From DASZBX01 sp035943635 (GTDB taxonomy: Bacteria; Actinomycetota; Actinomycetes; Streptomycetales; Catenulisporaceae): a DNA stretch of 24,603 nt. Position 1 is the stretch's first letter, and each line of letters begins with the position of its first letter. The notes under the pieces are model-generated. The model was not told where the DNA came from. It did no database searches and saw only the letters and a list, made by a program, of their open reading frames with translations. Positions 7,652-14,723 of this stretch are shown here, in pieces. The stretch lies in assembly GCA_035943635.1 (NCBI GenBank), contig DASZBX010000009.1:1-24603 (forward strand), written 5' to 3'. The translations under genes were made by a program, and so were the position numbers.

Positions 7652-9864
7652 GCACCGAACCGATAGACACCATCGACGCGCTCCACGACAGCGATCCGCT
7701 GTTCGCCGGCCTGCGCCTATGCCCGGCCGCCGGGTTCGAACTGCCGCCCGGGGTGGCCGGGCCCATGTTCGACCTGGACGTGTGGGACTTCGGGCAGGTG
7801 ATCGGCCTGGCCGAGTACCTGGTGCCGACCCAGGTGCGCTTGGAGTTCACGAAGATCTCCGACGCGCGCTGGCGCACGGTGGCCAAGGAGTTGGCTGCGG
7901 CGCTGCTGCTGCCGCAGCACGAGGCCGTCAAAGTGCTGCCATGCGCCTACCGGACCTGCCGGAGCATCGCCACGTGCAACGTCAAGGTCGAGGAGCTGAC
8001 TCGCTTCTTCGCCTGGCTCGCCGACCAGAATGTGGGATCGCTCGGGCAGGTCACCGACTTCCACTGCGCCGGGTACCTGGCCCACCGCTCCCGCAAGAGG
8101 GACGCGGCGGGCGACGACCTGGGCGAGGCGCGCTCGGCCGGCGCGCAGGCCGTGGCGCTACTTGCCGATCTGGCGAACTATCGGGAGGTGCTCAGCGCCG
8201 ACCGGCTGCCCGTCGGCCTTCGGCCTTTCGGCGGCGCCACGGCGTCGAAGGTGGCCGGGCTAGTTCTGAGCAGGCAGAACAAGACCCTGACCGTGCCCGA
8301 CGAACTGCTCCAGCCCTTGTTGGGCGCGGCGCTGTACCTGGTCGAGACCCTCGCCCCGCACATCCTGGCGGAACTGGACCTACTGGAGCGGCGCCGGGCC
8401 ACCCCGCGCGCGCTGCCGCGGGGCCAGCGCACACCGGATTTCCAAGAGATGCGGGCGGTGCTGGCCCGGCAGGTTGCGCAGCGGCGCCCCCTGGATCGGG
8501 CCGCGATCACCATCCGCGACACCCGGGCGGCTGGCGGTGTGCTGCGGCGCGGGGACCCGCTCTACGAGGTGGCGTTCGACCCGGTGGCGCGCGCGGCCGG
8601 CTACGCGGTGTTCCGGATGCCATGGCTGGAGCACCTACGCGCAGACTTCGAGGCGGCTCTGAAGCAGGTCGGCATTGCCGAGTCCTGGTGCCGCGACGCC
8701 GCGCTCGTGCCCTCCTTCGGCGGCCGGACGCAGCTGGCCTGGACCGTGCCGCTCGACTCCCGCGCACTGAGCCATCTTCGATTCCTGCTGCGCTTCGCCT
8801 GCATCGTGGTGATCTCCGCGACGAGCGGAATGCGGTGGAGCGAACTGAAGGAGCTGTCGGCGGGATGCCGTCTTTCCGCGCGCGAGATCGCGCCGGGCAA
8901 GACGCGGTACAAGCTCGTCAGTAAGGTGATCAAGGGGCAGCCGTTCGGCGGCACCCAGGATCAGTGGGTGGTCCTGCGCCAGGCCTACGACTGCGTGGGG
9001 CTGGCCGAGCAGTTGCTGTTCGGCGACGCGGAACCGGGCCGGGCGCTGTTTTCCGGCATGTCATTTTCCACCGGGATGAAGGCGCTGCGCGCGTGGGTAA
9101 ACAGCCCAGCCGGAGCGCGCCTGGGGTTGACGCCCTTGCCGCTCGGCTCCGTCTCGCCCCGCACGCTGCGCCAGACCCTCGCAGTCGCCCTCGCCTACCG
9201 CCCGAATGGGCTGTGGGCGGTGAAAGTACACCTCAAACATGTCAGTGTAGTGACAAGTGAGGGGTATGCCTCCCGCCCCGGCGGGGCCCAGGGCAGGTTC
9301 CTGGCGGAGGTCGGCACCCAGGAACAGCAGCGCAACCTGGAGATCGTCGCCGCACAGTACGAGCAGTTCACTCGCGGCGTCATGCCCTCGGGCCCGGGAG
9401 CCGACGAGTTGGTCCAGTTCCTGCAGTGCGTGGACGGCAAGCTCGGCAAGGTTGCCGGCCTCACGGCGAACGTGGTGCTGAGCGACCGGCAGGTGCAATC
9501 GATGATGGCCAGGCGCGCCAAGACACTGCACCTGGGCGCGGCCAACTACTGCTGGTATCAGGACCCAGACAAAGCGCTGTGCCACAAGCTCGCACGCCGC
9601 CAGGGCCAAGTCGCCGGGGTCCAGGGCCCGATGTTCAACCTGTGCGACTCCGCCCGGTGCCCGCAGGCCACCCAAGGTATCGAGCACCGCGAGGTGTGGG
9701 CGCGCACGGTCGAGCAGAACACCGTGTTCATCGGGCAGATCGGGCGCGGGCACAAGGAGGAGCGGGCCAGGTTGCAAGCCGATCTCGCCCGCGCCCAGCG
9801 GGTACTCGACGAGATCGACCGCACGGCCGCCGGCCGCGGCGGGACGGGCGAGGGCGAGAGGTAG
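7648..9864 (+). CDS. Tyrosine recombinase 3 of the trio (TnpB-like, large)
   Basis: 738 aa; ATG at 7648 overlaps the preceding stop and has GAGGAGC seven bases upstream. The frame is open much further upstream but that region codes for recombinase 2. Catalytic residues: R396 (SGMRWSELKEL), K429 (VSKVIKGQP), R505-x-x-R508 (SPRTLRQTLA, with Arg at the usual His), H531 and Y540 (KHVSVVTSEGY). A long N-terminal extension (1-300) precedes the catalytic core. The C-terminal region has four Cys (C635, C645, C666, C671; 'NYCWYQDP', 'NLCDSARC') that look like a metal-binding knuckle, then a charged helix (about 700-730). Likely acts with recombinases 1 and 2 on the element ends. Confidence 0.87.
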   Translation: MSTEPIDTIDALHDSDPLFAGLRLCPAAGFELPPGVAGPMFDLDVWDFGQVIGLAEYLVPTQVRLEFTKISDARWRTVAKELAAALLLPQHEAVKVLPCAYRTCRSIATCNVKVEELTRFFAWLADQNVGSLGQVTDFHCAGYLAHRSRKRDAAGDDLGEARSAGAQAVALLADLANYREVLSADRLPVGLRPFGGATASKVAGLVLSRQNKTLTVPDELLQPLLGAALYLVETLAPHILAELDLLERRRATPRALPRGQRTPDFQEMRAVLARQVAQRRPLDRAAITIRDTRAAGGVLRRGDPLYEVAFDPVARAAGYAVFRMPWLEHLRADFEAALKQVGIAESWCRDAALVPSFGGRTQLAWTVPLDSRALSHLRFLLRFACIVVISATSGMRWSELKELSAGCRLSAREIAPGKTRYKLVSKVIKGQPFGGTQDQWVVLRQAYDCVGLAEQLLFGDAEPGRALFSGMSFSTGMKALRAWVNSPAGARLGLTPLPLGSVSPRTLRQTLAVALAYRPNGLWAVKVHLKHVSVVTSEGYASRPGGAQGRFLAEVGTQEQQRNLEIVAAQYEQFTRGVMPSGPGADELVQFLQCVDGKLGKVAGLTANVVLSDRQVQSMMARRAKTLHLGAANYCWYQDPDKALCHKLARRQGQVAGVQGPMFNLCDSARCPQATQGIEHREVWARTVEQNTVFIGQIGRGHKEERARLQADLARAQRVLDEIDRTAAGRGGTGEGER

Positions 9865-9866
9865 CG

Positions 9867-10352
9867 ATGCCCCGGATCACCGATGAGACCAGAGCGCACA
9901 ACGAGGCCGCGATCCGCGCGGCCATGGACCGGCTGCTTCGCGGGCAGATCCCGCCCGGGGGCAAGTGCGATCTGAAGACCCTGGCCGCCGAGGCCGGAGT
10001 GCCGCGCACAGGCTTCTACCCGAAGGGCGCACGACCCGGGCCCTATCAGGACCTGGCCGCCGAGTTCGAACGACGCCTGGAACTGCTGCGACAGACAGGC
10101 CAGGCCCCGGACCCGCGCGAGGCGCAGATCACCCGGCTGAAGGTGACCGTGGAGGAGTTGCGCGCGCGGGTGTCGGCCCGGGACGAGGCGATCGAAGAAC
10201 TGACGGCGTTCAAGACCCTGGCGATCTCGCGGCTGGCCGCCCAGCACGAGGAGATCGGGCGACTTCGCACAGCCCTGGACGGGGCCGGGAACATCCGTAC
10301 CTTGCCAGTGCGGACCAGGGCGGCCGAGCCGCCCACACGGTTCGGACAGTGA
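9867..10352 (+). CDS. Small HTH/coiled-coil protein, TnpC-like (DUF6262-like)
   Basis: 161 aa; ATG two bases after the stop of recombinase 3, with GAGAGG at 9856-9861. Residues about 1-25 are a helix, about 35-55 look like a helix-turn-helix ('CDLKTLAAEAGVPRTGFYPK'), and about 84-139 form a long coiled coil ('REAQITRLKVTVEELRARVS' onward). It has no enzyme motif. In Tn554 the third gene, tnpC, is a similarly small coiled-coil protein that influences transposition frequency and orientation, and genes of this shape commonly end recombinase operons of this kind. The same accessory role here is inferred from position and shape only. Confidence 0.78.
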   Translation: MPRITDETRAHNEAAIRAAMDRLLRGQIPPGGKCDLKTLAAEAGVPRTGFYPKGARPGPYQDLAAEFERRLELLRQTGQAPDPREAQITRLKVTVEELRARVSARDEAIEELTAFKTLAISRLAAQHEEIGRLRTALDGAGNIRTLPVRTRAAEPPTRFGQ

Positions 10353-10664
10353 ATCGGTGCGGGCTATCGCCGGCGGTGGTCGACTGAGCGTCCCCAGGTT
10401 GCGAGGTGATCGAGGCCGCCTTCAGGCTGTTCCGGCATGGCGACAATATGCGCCGACAATCGTCGAACCAGGCGGATTCGAGATACAGACGGGTGACGAC
10501 GCCTCGAGTGGTTCTGCCGATTGGGAAATGAACCACGCTGCCGGTCTTATTTCGACCCAGTGGTTCACTGACGACCTCGCAGTCGTCGGCAGTGACAGTG
10601 GCCTACACCCATTACATCCTCTGCCAACCGGACCAGCGGGGCGACTTCCAGGCGGCAGGGTGGA
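10353..10664. other. 312-bp gap between convergent genes in the transposon
   Basis: No supported gene. A hairpin at 10566-10594 (stems CACTG/CAGTG and ACGAC/GTCGT with a CGG bulge) lies between the two convergent genes and could slow transcription from either side; it has no U-run, so terminator status is unproven. Confidence 0.4.
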
Positions 10665-13334
10665 CTATTTCTCGGCGGGCAGTGCCACCTTGAGCGTATG
10701 GAGGAGCGTGGCGTTCACATCCCACAGTCGCACGGCACCATCGTTGTAGCCGACGGCCAGTGTATTGCCGTCCGGGCTGAACGCCAGGCTGTATACGGGC
10801 CCGCCGGCCGCACTGGCGGCGGCGGCGAGAGTTTGGTCCATGGGTTGGCCGGTGGCCGGGTTCCACAGTCGTACTGTGCCGTCCTGGTTGCCGACGGCCA
10901 GCGTCTTGCCGTCCGGGGTGAACGCCACGGAGTTGACTGCATGGTTGGTGTCGGCGTAGCTGGAGGGTGTGCCGGTCAGGGGTTGGCCGATGGTTGCGTC
11001 GGTGGCGACGTCCCACAGCAGGACGACGCCGGTGTCCCTGCCGTCGGCCAGGGTTTTGCCGTCGGGGCTGAACGCGACGCTTTGGCTGTCGCCGGCGGCC
11101 AGGAGGCTGCCGACGGTTTTGCCGGTGGTTACGCTCCACAGCAGCACGGAACTATGGTCGCCGAAGTCGTAGCCGACGGCCAGGGTGCTGCTGTCCGGAC
11201 TGAACGCCATGGTTGAGACAGCGTTGTCGGGGTCGGTGAGGGGCTGGCCGACAGGCGTGTGGGTGGCCACGCTCCAGATTCGAACGGTTCCGTCTCCGTT
11301 GCCGACGGCCAAGGCCTTGCCGTCCGGGCTGAACGCCACACTATTGACTCCGTTCTCCTCCGGGGCCGAGCTCGAGTAGATCAGGGGGGAGAGAAGAATG
11401 CCGGTGGCCGGGTTCCGCAACTCCAGTCCCGCACCGCCGACGGCCAACGTGGTGCCGTCCGGACTGAATGCCAGGGCGGACTCGGCGGTTTCGAAGATGG
11501 GTTCGCCGACGGATGCGCCTGTAACGGGGTTCCATCGGAGTATCTCTCCTCCGTAAGTGCCGGCGGCCAGGGTCTTGCCGTCCGGGCTGAACGCCACATT
11601 CGTGATCGAGGCTGCGACTATCTGCGTGTTGGTGCTGTCCTCATGGTGTGGGACAAGTACCGCCGCGGTGCCAGAAGCAAGAATCGTCAGGGCGATCACG
11701 CCGACCACCAGTTGGGACCGGCGGGTTCGGAGCAGCGGCGGCAGCCGCGAGCGGGTGCGCGTGGGGGCCTTGCCGGGGCCGGGAGCAGTCTTCTTGTCGG
11801 TTTCGGGCGCCGCGGTAGTCGTCTCGACAGGTTGAAGCGCTGGGCCGGCGGCCGCTGAAGATGCGGAACCGGGCTCAACCAGCAGAGCCCTCGAAGATGG
11901 GAGCGGGGACGGACCGGGAGCTGCCAGCGTAGGCACAGGCGCCGGTGACACAGCCGGCGTGCTGGTCTGGAGGGGTCTCGCGGGTGCAACTTCGGCCAGG
12001 GACCGGGCTGCGGCGGTGCGCACTCGGGCCGAGTCGTCGTGTTCTGTCAGGTCTCGCAGGGCGAGCAGGGCGGTGTGCCGAAGGGCCGGGGTGCCGGTGG
12101 AGAGCAAACGGGCCAGGTTTTCCACGGCTTCCAGGCGCAGCACGATCCGGTCGCTCTCGAGGTCTTCGCGGATGGGGCCGGGCAGGATCGCACCACGAAC
12201 ACTGCGCGCGAGCACCAGGGCGCCTTCGACTCGGCTTTCCTTCATCGGGGTCTGGTTCGGTTGCTCTCGGCGCACCTGCTGGTAGGTGTAGTCGTAGAGT
12301 TCATCGACCGTAATCTCCCCGTTGCCGTCCAGGTCCGCGGCCCCGGTTTCCAGGCCACGGACCAGGGCGCTGGTGAACACCGAGGGCTGACCATCGGACT
12401 CGGCCAACAAGGTGCCCTCGAAGGAGTACTCGGTGGCGTTGGACGCGGTCAGCACCACCCGCCCCAGTCCGCCGAACTCCTCGGCCACATGCACCGACCG
12501 GTCTGCCCGGCTCAAGGTCCCGCGGGTGAACGCCCCGCTGTAACAGCAGTCCAGGATCAGCACGATCCGCTGGGACGCGCATTCGGCCATCCGGTCGTCA
12601 AGGAACGCCGCCGGCACTGCGGTCGACGCCAGGCGGGTCAGATCGGTGTCCCGGGCGGCCAGGTGAAGCCGGCCGCGCATGTCCTTGATCCCGTGGCCGG
12701 AGTAGTGCAGCACGAGCAGATCCTCCCGGGCTCGGTCGGCGAAGAAATCGGCGATCTTCCGGCGGATCGCCGGCTCATCGTGATCCAGGCACACCTCCAC
12801 CTCAAACCCCCCGATCAGCGGGTCCCCCAGCACCCGCTCCAACCCTCGCGCGTCATCGGCCGGGGCGCGCAGAGCATGCAACGCCACATCCTGGTATTCC
12901 AGGTTTGCGATGACCAGAGCCCGTCGAGCCCCTGCCGGCATAGGTGCGCCGGTGGCCAGCGCGACCAGGCGCTCCACGACGCGCTCTACCGCCTGCTCCC
13001 CGCCCTCCACCCGCTCCCCGCCCACCTCCAGCTCGAGTACCTGCTCACCGGCCGCCCGGGTCGCGCGCCACCGCTGGACCAGACGAACCAGCTTGGCCAA
13101 GACCTCAGCGGCCTGACTGGCGGTGACCACCAGATCCAGGACCTCGGACAGATCCGAGACGATCCCGCGCGCGTCCGGCGGTGTCGGGCCCAGCTCAATG
13201 CGCTCCACCCCTACCGCCCCGGCGTCGAGCAGTTCAACGCACAGCGCTTGCTCCAGCGCGTCCCGCTCCGACGCGCCCATGGCTTCCAAGCCACGCACGC
13301 GCAGAGAAAACTGTGTAGTGGATATCTGCGACAC
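10665..13334 (-). CDS. EACC1-associated caspase with TM segment and WD40 propeller
   Basis: 889 aa, the only cargo gene of the transposon. Residues 1-125 resemble the EACC1 domain of NTP-dependent conflict systems (helix-rich, 'LAKLVRLVQRWRATRA', 'LELEVGGERVEGGEQAVERV'). Residues about 135-375 are a caspase/metacaspase fold with catalytic H214 (HYSGHG) and C264 (LDCCYSG). An EF-hand-like loop, D334-L-D-G-N-G-E-I-T-V-D-E345, sits near its end. Residues about 385-445 look like HEAT repeats ('LRHTALLALRDLTEHDD'), then a Pro/Ala linker, a single membrane segment (about 541-562, VVGVIALTILASGTAAVLV), and seven WD40 blades ('FSPDGKTLAVG'). Start is GTG at 13334 with GAGG upstream. Inferred role: membrane-tethered protease, probably a suicide effector, with WD40 as sensor. 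No NTPase partner lies within the element. Confidence 0.88.
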   Translation of the reverse strand: MSQISTTQFSLRVRGLEAMGASERDALEQALCVELLDAGAVGVERIELGPTPPDARGIVSDLSEVLDLVVTASQAAEVLAKLVRLVQRWRATRAAGEQVLELEVGGERVEGGEQAVERVVERLVALATGAPMPAGARRALVIANLEYQDVALHALRAPADDARGLERVLGDPLIGGFEVEVCLDHDEPAIRRKIADFFADRAREDLLVLHYSGHGIKDMRGRLHLAARDTDLTRLASTAVPAAFLDDRMAECASQRIVLILDCCYSGAFTRGTLSRADRSVHVAEEFGGLGRVVLTASNATEYSFEGTLLAESDGQPSVFTSALVRGLETGAADLDGNGEITVDELYDYTYQQVRREQPNQTPMKESRVEGALVLARSVRGAILPGPIREDLESDRIVLRLEAVENLARLLSTGTPALRHTALLALRDLTEHDDSARVRTAAARSLAEVAPARPLQTSTPAVSPAPVPTLAAPGPSPLPSSRALLVEPGSASSAAAGPALQPVETTTAAPETDKKTAPGPGKAPTRTRSRLPPLLRTRRSQLVVGVIALTILASGTAAVLVPHHEDSTNTQIVAASITNVAFSPDGKTLAAGTYGGEILRWNPVTGASVGEPIFETAESALAFSPDGTTLAVGGAGLELRNPATGILLSPLIYSSSAPEENGVNSVAFSPDGKALAVGNGDGTVRIWSVATHTPVGQPLTDPDNAVSTMAFSPDSSTLAVGYDFGDHSSVLLWSVTTGKTVGSLLAAGDSQSVAFSPDGKTLADGRDTGVVLLWDVATDATIGQPLTGTPSSYADTNHAVNSVAFTPDGKTLAVGNQDGTVRLWNPATGQPMDQTLAAAASAAGGPVYSLAFSPDGNTLAVGYNDGAVRLWDVNATLLHTLKVALPAEK
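10690..11605 (-). repeat. Seven WD40 blade repeats at DNA level
   Basis: A word close to TTGCCGTCCGGGCTGAACGC recurs near 10765, 10905, 11055, 11190, 11318, 11452 and 11575, about every 123-150 bp. Each copy encodes 'AFSPDGKTLA' of one propeller blade. High identity between blades implies recent duplication or selection for repeat turnover. Confidence 0.75.
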
Positions 13335-13903
13335 AACACACCTCAGACCTCATCGAGCCCAGGGGCAACCCCTCAATTGCGCCGTGCGCGCACAGTTTAT
13401 CGGCCGCTACCCCAAGTAGACCAGAACCCTCACTTTCCACCTTTCGGCAGTCGACGACCGATTTCGGGCTACCTTGCTCAACGGAGGGAAGTCCGAAGAT
13501 CGACTTGCCACGCAGTGCCCGTCGGGCATCGACCTCGGAGGCCCAGCCGCCATCGAACCATGATCAATATTGTCGACAACCGCCACCTCGATGCTCCAAA
13601 GCGCCTATTCCGCCCAATCTCGGCACCGAGGTGGAAGGCAAGCTCTCGAAGAACGCCAACCGGGTCTACCAAGCCGACCCGCACGGCACTTCCATCGAGT
13701 GAGTGACGGCGAAAGCTCCTAGGTGCAGCGGTTGGATGCCCGAATTCCGGCAGCACAGTCCGCCATACCCAACTGTGACATACGTCACAGCAGGACGGAT
13801 CCGCCCCCCCCGGAAAGCAACACAAGGCCGCTTCCGCTCCGCTAACCCAGAGAGCCTGCCACTCACGCACTATGCGACACAACATGCATGGGACACATCG
13901 AGT
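13335..13903. other. Right subterminal region of the transposon, no supported gene
   Basis: About 570 bp upstream of the caspase gene. It must hold that gene's promoter and probably recombinase binding sites. Visible structure: a 12-bp direct repeat TGCGACACAACA at 13327-13338 and 13873-13884, a palindrome TTGTCGACAA near 13570, a TGTGA-N6-TCACA palindrome (13773-13790), and an eight-C run near 13804. Short open frames (for example one ending 'NRVYQADPHGTSIE' at 13702) match nothing I recognise. Confidence 0.5.
13773..13790. promoter_or_regulatory. Operator-like palindrome, CRP-type spacing
   Basis: CTGTGACATACGTCACAG: 7-bp perfect arms around ATAC, matching TGTGA-N6-TCACA, the spacing of CRP/FNR-family sites. 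It lies about 125 bp inside the right end and 440 bp upstream of the caspase start, so it could be a regulator site or a recombinase/accessory protein site. Confidence 0.4.
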
Positions 13904-13914
13904 GCAGGAACAAA
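13904..13914 (-). repeat. Transposon terminal inverted repeat (right)
   Basis: GCAGGAACAAA, exact reverse complement of 4337-4347. The IS1380 reading frame resumes immediately beyond it. Confidence 0.75.
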
Positions 13915-13915
13915 C

Positions 13916-14389
13916 GGCCCCAAGCCTTCCCGGCGCCACGAGCGCAAACTCACCACGTTCGAGAAGAACGCCGGCTGGCGCTACCAGATCCTGGCCACCA
14001 CCATCGACAAACTCGACCAGGTGCCCGGATCCCACCACCCCCACTTCCTCGACGTCCTCTACCGCCACCGCGGCGGCGGGGCCGAACAGGCCGTGCGCAC
14101 CGGCAAGGCACTGGGCCTGCGCAACCTTCCGTCCAAGACCTGGAACGTCAACCAAGGCTGGATCATCGCCGCGAACATCGCCAACGACCTGCACGCCTAC
14201 ACCCGGCTCCTCGGCCTCGACCTTGCCCGTGCCACCCCGGACACGCTGCGCTTCCGCCTGTGGCATCTGCCGGCCAGGCCCGCCGCCCACGCCCACCGGC
14301 GCATCCTGAAGATCGCAACCGACTGGCCCTGGGCAAGCGCGTTCACCGACTGCTGGAGACGCCTCGCGGCCCTCCCAGATCCCGGCTGA
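13916..14389 (+). pseudogene. IS1380-family transposase, 3' third
   Basis: 157 codons plus stop, starting 'GPKPSRRHERKLTTFEKNAG' and continuing 'WRYQILATTIDKLDQ', 'RTGKALGLRNLPSKTWNVNQ', 'GWIIAANIANDL', 'DTLRFRLWHLPAR' and 'WPWASAFTDCWRRLAALP'. These are the standard C-terminal landmarks of IS1380 transposases, including the E/Q-A/D-R-x-R-x-G-K-x-x-G-L-R region. It has no start codon or promoter of its own and follows directly on the 5' part at 3371-4336. Confidence 0.88.
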
Positions 14390-14723
14390 ACGGCCAATAA
14401 CCCGCCCGCGACCGGGAAAGGAGCAGCACAGCACCCCTCCGGGCCCGTGGAACCCGGCGCGACCGCAGCGACATGCGACGGACCGTCACCCAACCCCAGA
14501 GGACAAACCGGGCAAGCCAAGGGGATCATCAGGCAGCTGTGATACCTGAGTCATTGAGGTCAACTTCCCATAGACCTAATTGAAGGCCACTCCAAACGCA
14601 ATCATCGAGTTGTTGAGGCGCGAGGTCGGTCACTGGACGTCACCCATTTCTGAACCATAGGACGCTAGCTGCTGCCTATGGCAGAGTGGTCGTTACTACT
14701 AGACGATTCTCGTGAGGAACCTT
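14390..14723. other. 334-bp gap between IS1380 end and hsdM
   Basis: The IS1380 right terminal repeat should lie here but I could not match it to a left partner. The last 70 bp before hsdM are more AT-rich and likely hold its promoter; an inverted repeat at 14655-14681 is listed separately. No gene is supported. Confidence 0.45.
14655..14681. promoter_or_regulatory. Inverted repeat upstream of hsdM
   Basis: CCATAGG and CCTATGG, perfect 7-bp arms 13 bases apart, ending 42 bases before the chosen hsdM start. Position and symmetry suggest an operator or part of the promoter of the R-M operon; no regulator gene (C protein) is seen nearby. Confidence 0.4.

Larger units (their letters stand above)
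4337..13915 (+). mobile_element. 9.58-kb tyrosine-recombinase transposon carrying a caspase gene
   Basis: The element splits an IS1380 transposase gene between two Arg codons and a Gly codon. Deleting 4337-13915 (9579 bp, a multiple of three) restores one 479-codon reading frame, apart from one older TGA. The outer ends carry a perfect 11-bp inverted repeat (TTTGTTCCTGC at 4337-4347; its complement at 13904-13914). The right boundary is uncertain by one base because C occurs at both 4336 and 13915. No target duplication longer than that base exists, as expected for Tn554-type tyrosine-recombinase transposition. Contents: recombinase 1, 2 and 3, a TnpC-like small protein, and a convergent EACC1-caspase-WD40 gene. 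Tn554 itself has tnpA, tnpB, tnpC plus resistance cargo; here there are three recombinases and a conflict-type effector. Confidence 0.85.

Noticed and set aside
10690..11605. Regularly spaced similar words, at first glance a repeat array
   Set aside because: The period is protein-coding (WD40 blades, multiples of three, no unique spacers), not CRISPR.
12039..13706. 555-codon open frame antisense to the caspase gene
   Set aside because: It is a high-GC shadow frame with no domain; the opposite strand encodes a clear caspase-WD40 protein.
13478..14434. 318-codon minus-strand frame across the transposon end and IS1380
   Set aside because: It spans an element junction and lies antisense to conserved IS1380 sequence, so it cannot be an evolved gene.
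14390..14560. IS1380 right terminal repeat
   Set aside because: Short words such as GATCATCAGG resemble possible ends, but pairing with the left flank (3290-3360) is too weak to claim.
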